Positions 29,588 to 38,915 are shown, counted from the stretch's first letter. The stretch: 64,000 nucleotides of DNA from Nitratidesulfovibrio sp. SRB-5 (GCF_019931275.1 NZ_JAIOTY010000001.1:620001-684000), one strand, 5' to 3'. A program made the numbers and translations. Notes: generated by a model not told the origin, from the sequence alone.

Positions 29588-29764
29588 CTACGAACCGGGG
29601 GTGGGCATCTTGGAATCGATGTACGAGAAGGTGGCGCTGACCTTGGTGCCGAGGGCGGTGACGGCGGCCACGATGACGGCGGCGATGAGGGCGGCGATGA
29701 GGCCGTATTCCAGGGCGGTTGCACCTTCTTCGTCACGGAACAGGGTGGTGATGCGTTCAAACAT
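29588..29764 (-). CDS. flp: Flp pilin, copy 1 (promoter-proximal)
   Basis: A 58-residue prepilin with a distinct leader (MFERITTLFRDEEG) and the common mature Flp sequence. It is the first gene after the sigma-54 promoter, about 50 bases from the predicted transcription start, with AGGAGAGACATC before the ATG. It opens a minus-strand run of 16 genes of the tad locus. Confidence 0.92.
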   Translation of the reverse strand: MFERITTLFRDEEGATALEYGLIAALIAAVIVAAVTALGTKVSATFSYIDSKMPTPGS

Positions 29765-29825
29765 GATGTCTCTCCTGCGTCGGGGGCTTTTGGGTTGGCC
29801 GGGGGGCCGTTGTTGACTCCCATTC

Positions 29826-29842
29826 AGCAACCCGCGTGCCAA
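29826..29842 (-). promoter_or_regulatory. Sigma-54 promoter of the tad/flp locus
   Basis: On the minus strand TTGGCAC, five bases, TTGCT: a complete match to the -24/-12 consensus. Predicted start is near 29814. A divergent-side sigma-54 activator gene lies about 420 bases upstream. Confidence 0.85.
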
Positions 29843-29973
29843 GGCGCGTCATGCAGAACGTAATACGCGTTAACATTCTGAAACAGTATGGAATATTTTT
29901 TTGCACGACCCGGAATGGGCTGTTAGAGGCAGGGTTCGCGGGGCGCTTGGGCGGGACGCGGGGGCACGCGCCG

Positions 29974-30003
29974 GGAAGGAATCCACAAATCTTGGAGTCG
30001 GGC
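29974..30003. repeat. Degenerate copy of the regulator-end repeat
   Basis: GGAAGGAATCCACAAATCTTGG resembles (as GGAAGG.AATC...TCTTGGA.TCG) the repeats at 30077-30110 and 30250-30280. It lies 130-160 bases upstream of the -24 box, a normal distance for an activator site. Homology is partial. Confidence 0.35.
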
Positions 30004-30084
30004 TGGTGGAGGGGCGGGCGCGGTGGGCGCGGGGCGGTGGGAGCAAGGCAGGAAGTTCAATGGCGCAGGCGTTCTGGAAGGGAA

Positions 30085-30101
30085 TCTAGGATTCTTGGAT
30101 C
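30085..30101. repeat. Seventeen-base repeat, copy 1
   Basis: TCTAGGATTCTTGGATC, identical to 30258-30274 and with similarity extending to about 36 bases. It contains the palindrome GAATC-N3-GATTC (30082-30094). A candidate enhancer site for the pilus promoter. The remaining gap 29843-30258 shows no gene. Confidence 0.5.
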
Positions 30102-30257
30102 GAGGCGCAAACGGGGGATGGCGACAGGGCCGGGACGCGGCCTTGGGGCTTGATGGGCCGACGTATCCGGGGGAGCAGGACACTGTCGTGAAACGTGGCG
30201 GGGGGATGGGATATGCAGGGGGGGGCCGTGCCCATTGCGGGGCGCGGCGGAAGAAAG

Positions 30258-30274
30258 TCTAGGATTCTTGGATC
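30258..30274. repeat. Seventeen-base repeat, copy 2, at the end of the activator gene
   Basis: Same 17 bases as 30085-30101. On the minus strand it encodes the last residues (IQES) and stop codon of the sigma-54 activator. Confidence 0.6.
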
Positions 30275-31902
30275 AGGGGCAGGCCGTTGCGCGGCTTGAT
30301 GCCGTGCTTCTGCAACTTGGCCCACAGGTTCTTGGGTGTCAGCCCCAGCAGCACGGCGGCTTCGGTCTGGCGGCCTTCGGCGCGGCCCAGGGCATCCAGC
30401 AGCAGGTTGCGTTCGACCATGCGCATGGTTTCGCGCAGGTCGATGGGGCCGGTAAGGGCCGCCGCCGCGAAGGCGTGGCTGGAGAAGGCCCCCGCTGAGG
30501 CGCTGGTGGGGGAGGGGCTGGCTGAAGACGTGCCGACCGGGGATGCGCTGGTGGGCGGCAGGGTGGCGCCCGGCCCGTTGCTGTCGGTGCGGCCCGCGGC
30601 ATCTCCCGGCCCGAATGCGGCGGAGGCATGACCGGACGTGTGCCCGATCATGCGCCCGCCAGTCGTGCCTTCGGGCGCGGCACCGTCGGGCACCGGGCCG
30701 TCGGGCACGGCACCGTCGGGTATGGCACCGGGCACACGGCCCAGGGCGCGGTCCACGTCGGGGGCGTCGATGGGGCCTTCGGCGGCGATGGCGGCGCGCT
30801 CGATGACGTTGGCCAACTGGCGCACGTTGCCCGGCCAGTCGTAGGCGCACAGGGCGGCCACGGCCGCCGGGGTCAGCCCGTGCACGGGCAGGCCCAGGGT
30901 GCCTTGCAGCCGCCGCACCACGTGCTGGGCCAGCAGGGGGATGTCCTCCTTGCGGCTGCGCAGCGGGGGCAGGTGCACCACGGCCACGCCCAGGCGGTAG
31001 TACAGGTCTTCACGAAAGGCCTTTTCGCGCACCCGGTCGGCCAGGTTCTGGTTGGTGGCGGCGATCAGCCGCACGTCCAGCGAAATGGGCTTGCGCCCGC
31101 CCAGTCGTTCCACCTGCTTCTGTTCCACCACCCGCAGCAGTTTGGGCTGGATGGCCAACGGCATGTCGCCGATTTCGTCCAGCATCAGCGTGCCGCCCTG
31201 GGCCAGTTCGAACTTGCCGGGCTGCGCGGTGGCCGCGCCGGTGAAGGCGCCCTTTTCATGGCCGAAGAGTTCGTTTTCGAAAAGATGTTCGGGAATGGCC
31301 GCGCAGTTCACCTTCACGAAGGGGGCGGCAGCGCGGGGCGACAGCGCGCGGATGGTGTCCGAGGCCAGTTCCTTGCCGGTGCCCGATTCGCCCATGATCA
31401 GCACGGTGGTGTCCAGCGGGGCCACCTTTTCGATGAGCGCCTTCACTTCCATGATGGCCCGGCTTTCACCGATGATGCGGCTGGCCGGGCCGTCGCGGCG
31501 CAGCGAATCGCGCAGGGCGGCGATTTCCGCCTGCAAGCCGCGCTTTTCCATGGCCCGGCGGATGACGATGTCCATTTCCTTCAGGCTGAAGGGCTTGGAG
31601 AACACGTCGTAGGCGCCCAGCTTCACCGCTTCCAGCGCCAGTTCGCGCGTGGAGTAGGCGGTCATGACGATGATGTCGGTGCCGGGCGCGGCGGAGCGCA
31701 GGTGGGGGATGGCCTCCACCCCGGACATGCCGGGCAGCATGACGTCGGACAACACAAGGTCGAAGCCGCCGCCGCGCAGCAGTGCGATGCCGTCCTCGGC
31801 ACGCCCGGCGGTGGTGACGCGGTGGCCGCGTTCTTCCAGCGCCTCGCGCAGCATGGACTGGAAGGCGGTGTCGTCTTCGATCAGCAGGATGTGGCCGCTC
31901 AT
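30259..31902 (-). CDS. NtrC-family sigma-54-dependent response regulator
   Basis: A 547-residue regulator in three parts. The receiver has acceptor Asp at about 53 (VLSDVMLPG) and Lys in FSKPFS. The AAA+ domain has Walker A GESGTGKE (171-178), the sigma-54 contact loop GAFTGA (218-223) and Walker B GGTLMLDEIGD. A Fis-type helix-turn-helix closes the protein (RQTEAAVLLGLTPKNLWAKL, about 515-534). A linker of about 100 residues between the AAA+ and DNA-binding domains is rich in Gly, Pro and Ser and longer than usual. It sits upstream of the flp promoter on the same strand and is the likely activator of the tad locus; the hybrid kinase at 13356-15800 is a candidate partner. Confidence 0.94.
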   Translation of the reverse strand: MSGHILLIEDDTAFQSMLREALEERGHRVTTAGRAEDGIALLRGGGFDLVLSDVMLPGMSGVEAIPHLRSAAPGTDIIVMTAYSTRELALEAVKLGAYDVFSKPFSLKEMDIVIRRAMEKRGLQAEIAALRDSLRRDGPASRIIGESRAIMEVKALIEKVAPLDTTVLIMGESGTGKELASDTIRALSPRAAAPFVKVNCAAIPEHLFENELFGHEKGAFTGAATAQPGKFELAQGGTLMLDEIGDMPLAIQPKLLRVVEQKQVERLGGRKPISLDVRLIAATNQNLADRVREKAFREDLYYRLGVAVVHLPPLRSRKEDIPLLAQHVVRRLQGTLGLPVHGLTPAAVAALCAYDWPGNVRQLANVIERAAIAAEGPIDAPDVDRALGRVPGAIPDGAVPDGPVPDGAAPEGTTGGRMIGHTSGHASAAFGPGDAAGRTDSNGPGATLPPTSASPVGTSSASPSPTSASAGAFSSHAFAAAALTGPIDLRETMRMVERNLLLDALGRAEGRQTEAAVLLGLTPKNLWAKLQKHGIKPRNGLPLIQES

Positions 31903-32063
31903 GCGTTGCCGTGTGTCCGGATGCCGGTGAATGGGGTGGGCATGTGCCGTGGCGGAGCCCTGGCGCGGTGTCCGGGCTGTGGCCCGGCGACATGCCGTTC
32001 GGGGCGCGGCGGCACGGCGGCGAGGCCGGGCGTCGCGCGGACCGTGCCAAGGTACAACGGACC

Positions 32064-32096
32064 GGTGTGAAGGGCAAATTGTTAGATTTGCACACC
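32064..32096. promoter_or_regulatory. Inverted repeat upstream of the sigma-54 activator
   Basis: GGTGTG ... GCAAAT-N6-ATTTGC ... CACACC, an AT-rich palindrome in a GC-rich gap, about 165 bases upstream of the activator start. It is a candidate operator; no known consensus was recognised. Confidence 0.4.
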
Positions 32097-32395
32097 TGTC
32101 CGTCTATCCTGACTTTGACGCAGGGATATGTCCATGCGCATGAGGCGGTTGCGCGCGGTGAGGCGGCGGGCGGTTGGGGCGGCGGGCGGTGGTGTGCTGG
32201 GGCGGTGAGGTGGTGAGGCGGCTTGCACCGCCTTCACAATAGGCATGCGACCCTCCGAAGCGGCTTCAGGGGCATGACATGTCGATCTGCCGCAGTGCAG
32301 GGGGTTGCCGCACCTCGGGACGGTGGGGTAGGTGTGTGCGCTGATCCGTTTGGGTGCGGAAGGGGGCGGTTGGCCAATCTCTTCGGGGGCGTCTC

Positions 32396-32475
32396 GGCCC
32401 GTCCCGGCGCGTCCCGATTCGTCCCTGTCCGTTCCGGTCCGTCCGGATCAGTCCGGATCAGTCTTGTCCGTCCCG
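32396..32475. repeat. Imperfect tandem repeat (CGTCC/TCCGGATCAG types)
   Basis: Runs of CGTCCCG and CGTCCGG, including GTCCGGATCA twice in tandem, just before the hypothetical gene at 32535. Confidence 0.5.
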
Positions 32476-32534
32476 TTTCGGCAGCCGTTCGCCCGCGGGC
32501 GCGACGGCGCAACCGCCTTTCGCAGGAGTTTCGC

Positions 32535-33131
32535 ATGCAGCTTGGCCGCATGGCGCAGAGCGCCCTTCGTCCCATGATCGTCGGCACCGACATCGAGGCC
32601 TTTCGCCAGCACTGCGGCGGCAGCCTTGGCGGGTTGTTCCACTGCATGCGCTACCCGGGGCCGCGCCTGTTGTGGGATGGCGGCACGCAGGAATTCGTGG
32701 ATGAGGCGGGTGCCGCCGTGGCGGGGCTGGACGCGCTGGCCGGGGAACTGGCCGTGCTGCGCGATGCCGTGGGCGCGGCGCTGGCGGGGAGCGCATCCGC
32801 CGCCGTTCCCGTATCCATGGATGGCACCCTGCTGCGCGGTCAGGACGGCTCCGCCCATTATCGCATCTACGACCTGATTCACCCGGAGATTCCGGTATGG
32901 CGGCAGGTGAACCTGCTGGCCGACCTGTTCTGCCAGATGGAACAGCGGGTGCCCCATGTGCGCACGGTGCCGCACGAGCATACCCCGGCCATGAAGACGG
33001 AGACCCGCGTGGCCCGCTGGCTGGCCACATGGAAACGCCCCGGTTGCGGCGGCGTGCTGCTGAAGCGCCCCGAACTGGTCTACACCCCCGGACGGGCGAC
33101 GCCAGACGCTTGTTGCGTCGTCATGCGTTGA
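32535..33131 (+). CDS. Hypothetical protein running into the tandem array
   Basis: A 198-residue protein, MQLGRMAQSALRPMIVGTD onward, with AGGAG six bases upstream. No family is recognised. It has an FHCMRYPGPRLLWDGG segment near 36, a helical Ala-rich middle, and a conserved-looking SAHYRIYDLIHPEIPVWRQ region near 115. There is no signal peptide. The last ten residues (TPDACCVVMR) and the stop codon are encoded by the first units of the 25-26 bp tandem array, so the C-terminus may have been changed by repeat expansion. Confidence 0.7.
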   Translation: MQLGRMAQSALRPMIVGTDIEAFRQHCGGSLGGLFHCMRYPGPRLLWDGGTQEFVDEAGAAVAGLDALAGELAVLRDAVGAALAGSASAAVPVSMDGTLLRGQDGSAHYRIYDLIHPEIPVWRQVNLLADLFCQMEQRVPHVRTVPHEHTPAMKTETRVARWLATWKRPGCGGVLLKRPELVYTPGRATPDACCVVMR

Positions 33132-33356
33132 CCGTCTGTAGCGTCGTCATGCGTTGACCGCCTGTTGCGCCGTCATGTGCCAGACGCCCCGGCGTCGTCA
33201 TGCGCCAGACGCCCCGGCGTCGTCATGCGTTGACCGCCTGTTGCGCCGTGATGCGCCAGACGCATGTTGCGCCGTGATGCGCCAGACGCATGTTGCGTCG
33301 TCATGTGCCAGACGCCCCGGCGTCGTCATGTGCCAGACGCCCCGGCGTCGTCATGT
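33101..33356. repeat. Tandem array of ten 25-26 bp units
   Basis: Ten contiguous units of two types: one begins GCCAGACGC, the other GTTGACCG, and both end GTCGTCATG(C/T) or GCCGT(G/C)ATGC. Several units contain the palindrome GACGCCCCGGCGTC. There are no spacers, so it is a minisatellite and not a CRISPR array. It lies between the hypothetical gene and the liv operon. Confidence 0.9.
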
Positions 33357-33609
33357 GTTGACCGCGTGCCGCGCGGGAATTGTCCGACCGGAAAATGCGG
33401 CGTTTTCCGGCCTTCTCTCCTCCCCGCCCGGCATGCCCCCGCCCCGTTTTCATCCTTCCCGGCCCTGCTCCCGTCCTGCCCCGCCCTCGCTGATTCGTCC
33501 CGTTCATTGGCATGACGTACAGTTATCTTGTCAGAGGGATTGCTTTTCTTCGGCTTTTTCCGCAAAATGTCGTAAGCGGCCCGCATCAGGCGTGGCCCGG
33601 TCATTTGTG

Positions 33610-33678
33610 TTGACAATAACGTTGACAGGCATGTCCATCCACAGGGACGGTACCACGACGGGCCAGCAGCCCGTCGTG
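33610..33678 (+). promoter_or_regulatory. Possible promoter and leader hairpin of livK
   Basis: Two TTGACA hexamers (33610 and 33622) lie in an AT-richer patch, but no good -10 follows at 17 bases. A nine-base-pair hairpin (CACGACGGG / CCCGTCGTG) at 33654-33678 lies about 80 bases before the livK start and could be a leader regulatory structure. Confidence 0.3.
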
Positions 33679-33759
33679 TCGCACCATGCGAAGAGGCGAG
33701 GAAAAGGTATCGGGGAAACAGTCTAGCGAGGGATCCGCGGGTTCCCGGGAGGTTTCGAC

Positions 33760-34887
33760 ATGAAACACGTTGTAAAGGCGCTGACGCTCGCACTTGCCGC
33801 TTCGCTGCTCATGGCCGCCACGGCCTTTGCGGCACCGGTGAAGATCGGCCTGATGTGCCCCCTGACCGGCAAGTGGGCCAGCGAAGGGCAGGACATGCGC
33901 AACATCGTCACCCTGCTCGCCGATGAACTGAACAAGGCTGGCGGCATCAACGGCAACAAGGTCGAACTGGTCGTCGAAGACGACGGCGGCGACCCGCGCA
34001 CCGCGGCCCTGGCCGCGCAGAAGCTGACCACCTCGGGCGTCATCGCCGCCATCGGCACCTACGGCTCGGCGGTTACCGAAGCCTCCCAGAGCATCTACGA
34101 CGAAGCGGGCGTGGTGCAGATCGCCACCGGCTCCACCGCCGTGCGCCTGACCGAAAAGGGCCTGAAGCGCTTCCTGCGCACCGCCCCCCGTGACGACGAA
34201 CAGGGCATGGTTGCCGCCAAGCTGATCAAGGCCAAGGGCTACAAGGCCGTGGCCCTGCTGCACGACAACTCGTCCTACGCCAAGGGCCTGGCCGACGAGA
34301 CCAAGGCGCTGCTGGACAAGGCCGGCACCAAGATCGTGTTCTACGACGCCCTTACCCCCGGTGAACGCGACTACACCGCCATCCTCACCAAGCTGAAGGC
34401 CGCGAGCCCCGACATCATCTTCTGCACCGGCTACTACCCCGAAGTGGGCATGCTGCTGCGCCAGAAGATGGAAATGAAGTGGAACGTGCCCATGATGGGT
34501 GGCGACGCCGCCAACCATGCCGACCTGGTGAAGATTTCCGGCAAGGAAGCGGCCAAGGGCTACTTCTTCCTCAGCCCCCCCGGACCGCAGGACCTGGACG
34601 CCCCGGTCGCCAAGTCCATGCTGACCGCCTACAAGGCCAAGTACAACGGCGTGCCCGGCTCCGTGTGGTCCGTGCTGGCCGGTGACGCGTTCAACGTCAT
34701 CGTCGAGGCCGTGAAGTCCACCGGCAAGGCCGATTCCGGCGCCATCGCCGAATACCTGAAGACCAAGCTGAAGAACTACCCCGGCTTCACCGGCCAGATC
34801 TCGTTCAACGAGAAGGGCGACCGCGTGGGCGACCTGTACCGGGTGTACGAAGTGAACGCCAACGGCGATTTCATTCTCCAGCCCTAG
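33760..34887 (+). CDS. livK: Branched-chain amino-acid ABC transporter, binding protein
   Basis: A 375-residue periplasmic protein of the LivJ/LivK type. The signal peptide (MKHVVKALTLALAASLLMAA, cleavage after AFA-A) is followed by the characteristic start VKIGLMCPLTGKWASEGQDM and a type I periplasmic fold. The GTYGSAVTEAS motif near 90 matches ligand-contact regions of leucine/isoleucine/valine-binding proteins. It has a GGGAGG site before the ATG. A strong terminator follows at 34921, so livK can be made in excess over the downstream permease and ATPase genes, as is common in this transporter class. Substrate may be branched-chain or other amino acids. Confidence 0.93.
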   Translation: MKHVVKALTLALAASLLMAATAFAAPVKIGLMCPLTGKWASEGQDMRNIVTLLADELNKAGGINGNKVELVVEDDGGDPRTAALAAQKLTTSGVIAAIGTYGSAVTEASQSIYDEAGVVQIATGSTAVRLTEKGLKRFLRTAPRDDEQGMVAAKLIKAKGYKAVALLHDNSSYAKGLADETKALLDKAGTKIVFYDALTPGERDYTAILTKLKAASPDIIFCTGYYPEVGMLLRQKMEMKWNVPMMGGDAANHADLVKISGKEAAKGYFFLSPPGPQDLDAPVAKSMLTAYKAKYNGVPGSVWSVLAGDAFNVIVEAVKSTGKADSGAIAEYLKTKLKNYPGFTGQISFNEKGDRVGDLYRVYEVNANGDFILQP

Positions 34888-34920
34888 TCAGGCAGGCCAG
34901 GTTCTGGCACCACAAGCACG

Positions 34921-34950
34921 ACGGGGCGGGCGCTGCCGCCCGCCCCGTTT
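34921..34950 (+). terminator. Terminator between livK and livH
   Basis: A ten-base-pair stem (GGGGCGGGCG / CGCCCGCCCC) with a four-base loop, then GTTT. It is followed by a short repeat (CTTCCGGAAG twice near 34989-35020) and nothing else recognisable before livH. Confidence 0.7.
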
Positions 34951-35203
34951 CCAACGCCCGCCGGGGCCACCGGAAACATCCGCGTCTTCCGGAAGCGTCC
35001 GCGCCTTCCGGAAGGATGCGGACAGGACGCATCCGGCAACAGGATCGGGCAGGGGATCGACGAAACAGATGGCCACGGGGCCGTAGCGGGGCGCATGACG
35101 TCCCATCCGCAGGCGGACCCTCACCGGGGTCCGCGTTTCGCGCCGCCATGTCCGGGCCATCCGCCCGGGTCGGCGGCGCGGGGGAAGCAGCACAGGAACG
35201 TCC

Positions 35204-36109
35204 ATGGAAGAATTCTTTCAGCAGTTGACCAACGGTCTTGCGGTGGGGGGCATCTACGCGCTCATCGCGCTGGGCTACACCATGGTCTACGGTGTGCTCA
35301 AACTCATAAATTTCGCGCATGGCGACCTGTTCACCATAGGGGCCTACCTGGGCTTCACGCTGTTCACCGCCTTCGGCCTGTCGGGCTGGGTGTCCGGGCC
35401 GGGCGGCGTGCTGCTGGTGCTGGTCATGGTCATGGGGCTGGTGGCGCTGATCGGCTTTCTGCTCGAACGCGTGGCCTACCGCCCCCTGCGCTCTTCCAGC
35501 CGCCTTTCCGCCGTGGTTTCGGCGCTGGGCGCCTCCATTTTCTTTCAGAACGCGGTCATGCTCATCTACGGGGCCAAGTTCCAGGTCTACCCCAACGACA
35601 TCCGGCCCAGCTACGTGCTGTCCATCATGGGCATCGACGTGCCGCTGGTGCGCATCATGATGATTGCCGCCTCGCTGGGCCTGATGCTGGCGCTGTACTG
35701 GTTCACCCAGCGCACCCGCATCGGCGCGGCCATCCGGGCCACGGCCATCGACCAGGGCGCGGCCAAGCTCATGGGCATCGACGTCAACCGGGTGATCTCG
35801 CTGGTGTTCATGATCGGCCCGGCCCTTGGCGGCGTGGCCGGGGTGATGGTGGGCCTGTACTACGGCCAGGTGGACTTCACCATGGGCTGGGTCTACGGGC
35901 TGAAGGCCTTCACCGCCGCCATCCTGGGCGGCATCGGCAACATACCCGGCGCCATGGTGGGCGGCCTCTTGCTGGGTGTCATCGAAGCGCTGGGCGCCGC
36001 CTACATTTCCATCGCCTGGAAGGACGCCATCGCGTTCCTGGTGCTCATCCTCATTCTGATCATCCGGCCCACGGGCCTGCTCGGCGAAAGGGTGGCCGAC
36101 AAGATATGA
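35204..36109 (+). CDS. livH: Branched-chain amino-acid permease LivH
   Basis: A 301-residue integral membrane protein with about eight hydrophobic segments. The family start QQLTNGLAVGGIYALIALGY is followed by GVLKLINFAHGD and, near the C-terminus, GLKAFTAAILGGIGNIPGAM, the EAA-like ATPase contact. It forms the transmembrane channel with LivM. The stop codon overlaps the livM start as ATGA. Confidence 0.95.
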   Translation: MEEFFQQLTNGLAVGGIYALIALGYTMVYGVLKLINFAHGDLFTIGAYLGFTLFTAFGLSGWVSGPGGVLLVLVMVMGLVALIGFLLERVAYRPLRSSSRLSAVVSALGASIFFQNAVMLIYGAKFQVYPNDIRPSYVLSIMGIDVPLVRIMMIAASLGLMLALYWFTQRTRIGAAIRATAIDQGAAKLMGIDVNRVISLVFMIGPALGGVAGVMVGLYYGQVDFTMGWVYGLKAFTAAILGGIGNIPGAMVGGLLLGVIEALGAAYISIAWKDAIAFLVLILILIIRPTGLLGERVADKI

Positions 36110-37098
36110 CGGTGTCGCGCACCACGAGCTACGCGGGCATCGCGGTGGTGGTGGCGGTGCTGCCCCTGCTGCTGGACCCCTACTGGACCGACGTGTTCGT
36201 CAGCATCGGCCTGTATTCCGTGCTGGCCCTTTCGCTGAACATCATCCTGGGCCAGGCCGGGCTGTTCCACATGGGCCACGCGGCGTTCTACGCCGTGGGC
36301 GCCTACGTGACGGCCATCGCCAACACCATGTGGGGCGTGCCGGTGCTGTGGGCCATGCCCTTTGCGGGGCTTGCCGCCGCGCTGTTCGCCATGGTGGTGG
36401 CGCGGCCCATCATCCACCTGCGCGGCGACTACCTGCTCATCGTGACCATCGGCATCGTCGAGATCGTGCGCATCGCGCTGATCAACAACGTGTTCGGGCT
36501 TACCGGCGGGGCCAACGGCATCTTCGGCATTTCGCGTCCGATGCTGTTCGGGTTCAAGATCGCCAAACCCGTCCACTTCTACTACCTGGTCTGGGCGTAC
36601 GTGGCCTGTTCCATCCTGCTGTTCCGCAGGCTGGAGAATTCGCGCTTCGGCCGCGCCCTCAACTACATCAAGGAAGACGACACCGCCGCCGAGGGCAGCG
36701 GGGTGAACATCGCCTCGTACAAGCTGTGGGCCTTCGTGCTGGGCGCCTTCTGGGCGGGCATGACCGGCACCATCTACGCGGCCAAGATGACCATCATCTC
36801 GCCGGAATCGTTCTCTTTCTGGGAATCCGTGGTGCTGTTCGCCATCGTCATCCTGGGCGGCGGCTCCAACCGGGGCGTGCTGCTGGGGGCGTTTCTGCTC
36901 ATCGGGCTGCCGGAATTCTTCCGTGAATTCGCCAGCGCCCGCATGTTGGCCTTTGGCCTGGCCATGGTGATGATGATGATCTTCCGCCCGCAGGGCATGC
37001 TGCCGCCCATGCCGCGCTTCTACAAGCTGCCGGAGCGCATCCGCTGCATCACCGGCAAGGGCGGCGACGCCGCCGCCCAGGCAGGAGGTGGGGCATGA
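36106..37098 (+). CDS. livM: Branched-chain amino-acid permease LivM
   Basis: A 330-residue membrane protein with about nine hydrophobic segments. Family motifs are ALSLNIILGQAGLFHMGHAA near 40 and the loop AKMTIISPESFSFWESVV followed by ILGGGSNRGVLLGA near 245-265. Overlapping start with livH and overlapping stop with livG show tight translational coupling. Confidence 0.95.
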   Translation: MTVSRTTSYAGIAVVVAVLPLLLDPYWTDVFVSIGLYSVLALSLNIILGQAGLFHMGHAAFYAVGAYVTAIANTMWGVPVLWAMPFAGLAAALFAMVVARPIIHLRGDYLLIVTIGIVEIVRIALINNVFGLTGGANGIFGISRPMLFGFKIAKPVHFYYLVWAYVACSILLFRRLENSRFGRALNYIKEDDTAAEGSGVNIASYKLWAFVLGAFWAGMTGTIYAAKMTIISPESFSFWESVVLFAIVILGGGSNRGVLLGAFLLIGLPEFFREFASARMLAFGLAMVMMMIFRPQGMLPPMPRFYKLPERIRCITGKGGDAAAQAGGGA

Positions 37099-37862
37099 GC
37101 CTGCTTGCGCTGCGCAACCTGACCAAGACCTTCGGCGGTCTGGTGGCCGTGAACAACGTGACGTTCGACGTGGCCGAAGGGTCCATCGTCGGGCTCATCG
37201 GCCCCAACGGGGCGGGCAAGACCACGGTGTTCAACCTGATCACCGGCAACTACAAGCCCGATTCCGGCGACATCTTCTTCGATGGCCGCACCATCAAGGG
37301 GCTGCCCACACACCGCATCGTGCAGCAGGGCATTGCCCGGACGTTCCAGACCATCCGGCTGTTCCAGAACATGTCGGTCATCGAGAACGCGCTGGCGGGC
37401 TGCCACTGCCGCATGCAGTCGGGCATGCTGTCGGCCATGCTGCGCACCCCGGCCCAGCGCGCCGAAGAACAACGCGCCCTGCTGCGCGCCACGCGCGAAC
37501 TGGAGTTCGTGGGGCTGGCCGACGAGCACGCCAACCTGGCCAAGAACCTGTCCTACGGCAACCAGCGCCTGCTGGAGATAGCCCGCGCCCTGGCCACCGA
37601 CCCGCGCTTCATCATTCTGGATGAACCCGCCGGGGGCATGAACGACCAGGAGACCGCCGCGCTCATCGACACCATTCGCGCCATCCGCGACCGGGGCATC
37701 ACCGTGCTGCTCATCGAGCACGACATGAGCCTGGTCATGAAGGTGTGCGAAAAGCTGGTGGTGCTGGAGTACGGGGCGTTGCTGGCCGAGGGCGTGCCGG
37801 CGGCCATCAAGGATGATCCGAGGGTGATCGAGGCGTATCTTGGCGCCGATACAGATGATTAG
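37095..37862 (+). CDS. livG: Branched-chain amino-acid ABC ATPase LivG
   Basis: A 255-residue ABC ATPase: Walker A GPNGAGKTT (about 36), Q-loop in TFQTIRLF, signature NLSYGNQRLLEIARAL (about 150), Walker B IILDEPAGGMN and the switch His in LLIEHDMSLVM. It energises LivHM. The start overlaps livM by four bases. livF follows after 142 bases. Confidence 0.96.
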   Translation: MSLLALRNLTKTFGGLVAVNNVTFDVAEGSIVGLIGPNGAGKTTVFNLITGNYKPDSGDIFFDGRTIKGLPTHRIVQQGIARTFQTIRLFQNMSVIENALAGCHCRMQSGMLSAMLRTPAQRAEEQRALLRATRELEFVGLADEHANLAKNLSYGNQRLLEIARALATDPRFIILDEPAGGMNDQETAALIDTIRAIRDRGITVLLIEHDMSLVMKVCEKLVVLEYGALLAEGVPAAIKDDPRVIEAYLGADTDD

Positions 37863-38004
37863 TCCGGATTCCATGTCGCGCAAGCGATACGGTCACCAGT
37901 CCGGACATGGCGGTTGCAGCCATACCGGGCAGATGGACGACAACAGTATTGCCGGAACATGCCACCCCTGCAAGCCTTGGCTTTAACGGGTACCGGGAGA
38001 GACG

Positions 38005-38721
<717 letters not shown>

Positions 38722-38915
38722 GTGATGCCGCCACAAGGGCCTTTTTGCCCTCTGCCGTCGTCAGACCGCCTTTGCGTTCCGGTCGAGTACGATAAGAGTA
38801 CGATTTGCGGTCTCTATCCGTAAGGTTCGCGCTACGCGCTCGCCAACAGCTGGGACACTCCCTCCACGAAAAGGAGTTCCTCCCCGGCAGGGAACAAAAA
38901 TCCTCCTTATGTCGA
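38722..38915. repeat. Palindromic intergenic element family, copy behind livF
   Basis: Shares CCGTAAGGTTCGCGCTACGC and CTCGCCAAC with the copies behind valS and tgt, and GAGTACGATAAGAGTACG with the tadB copy (TACGATAAGAGTATACTC on the minus strand). Its exact ends are unclear. Confidence 0.6.

Larger units (their letters stand above)
31903..32534. other. Divergent intergenic region, regulator / hypothetical gene
   Basis: About 630 bases without a gene between divergent starts. It holds an inverted repeat at 32064-32096 and a GC-rich tandem repeat at 32396-32475. Promoters for both genes are expected; none was identified with confidence. Confidence 0.4.

Noticed and set aside
33101-33356. CRISPR array
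   Set aside because: Units are contiguous with no unique spacers and no cas genes are nearby.
33154-33726. Open frame through the tandem array (repeated MRQT/CVDR-like peptide)
   Set aside because: It is only the translation of the repeat; no ribosome-binding site or conserved sequence.
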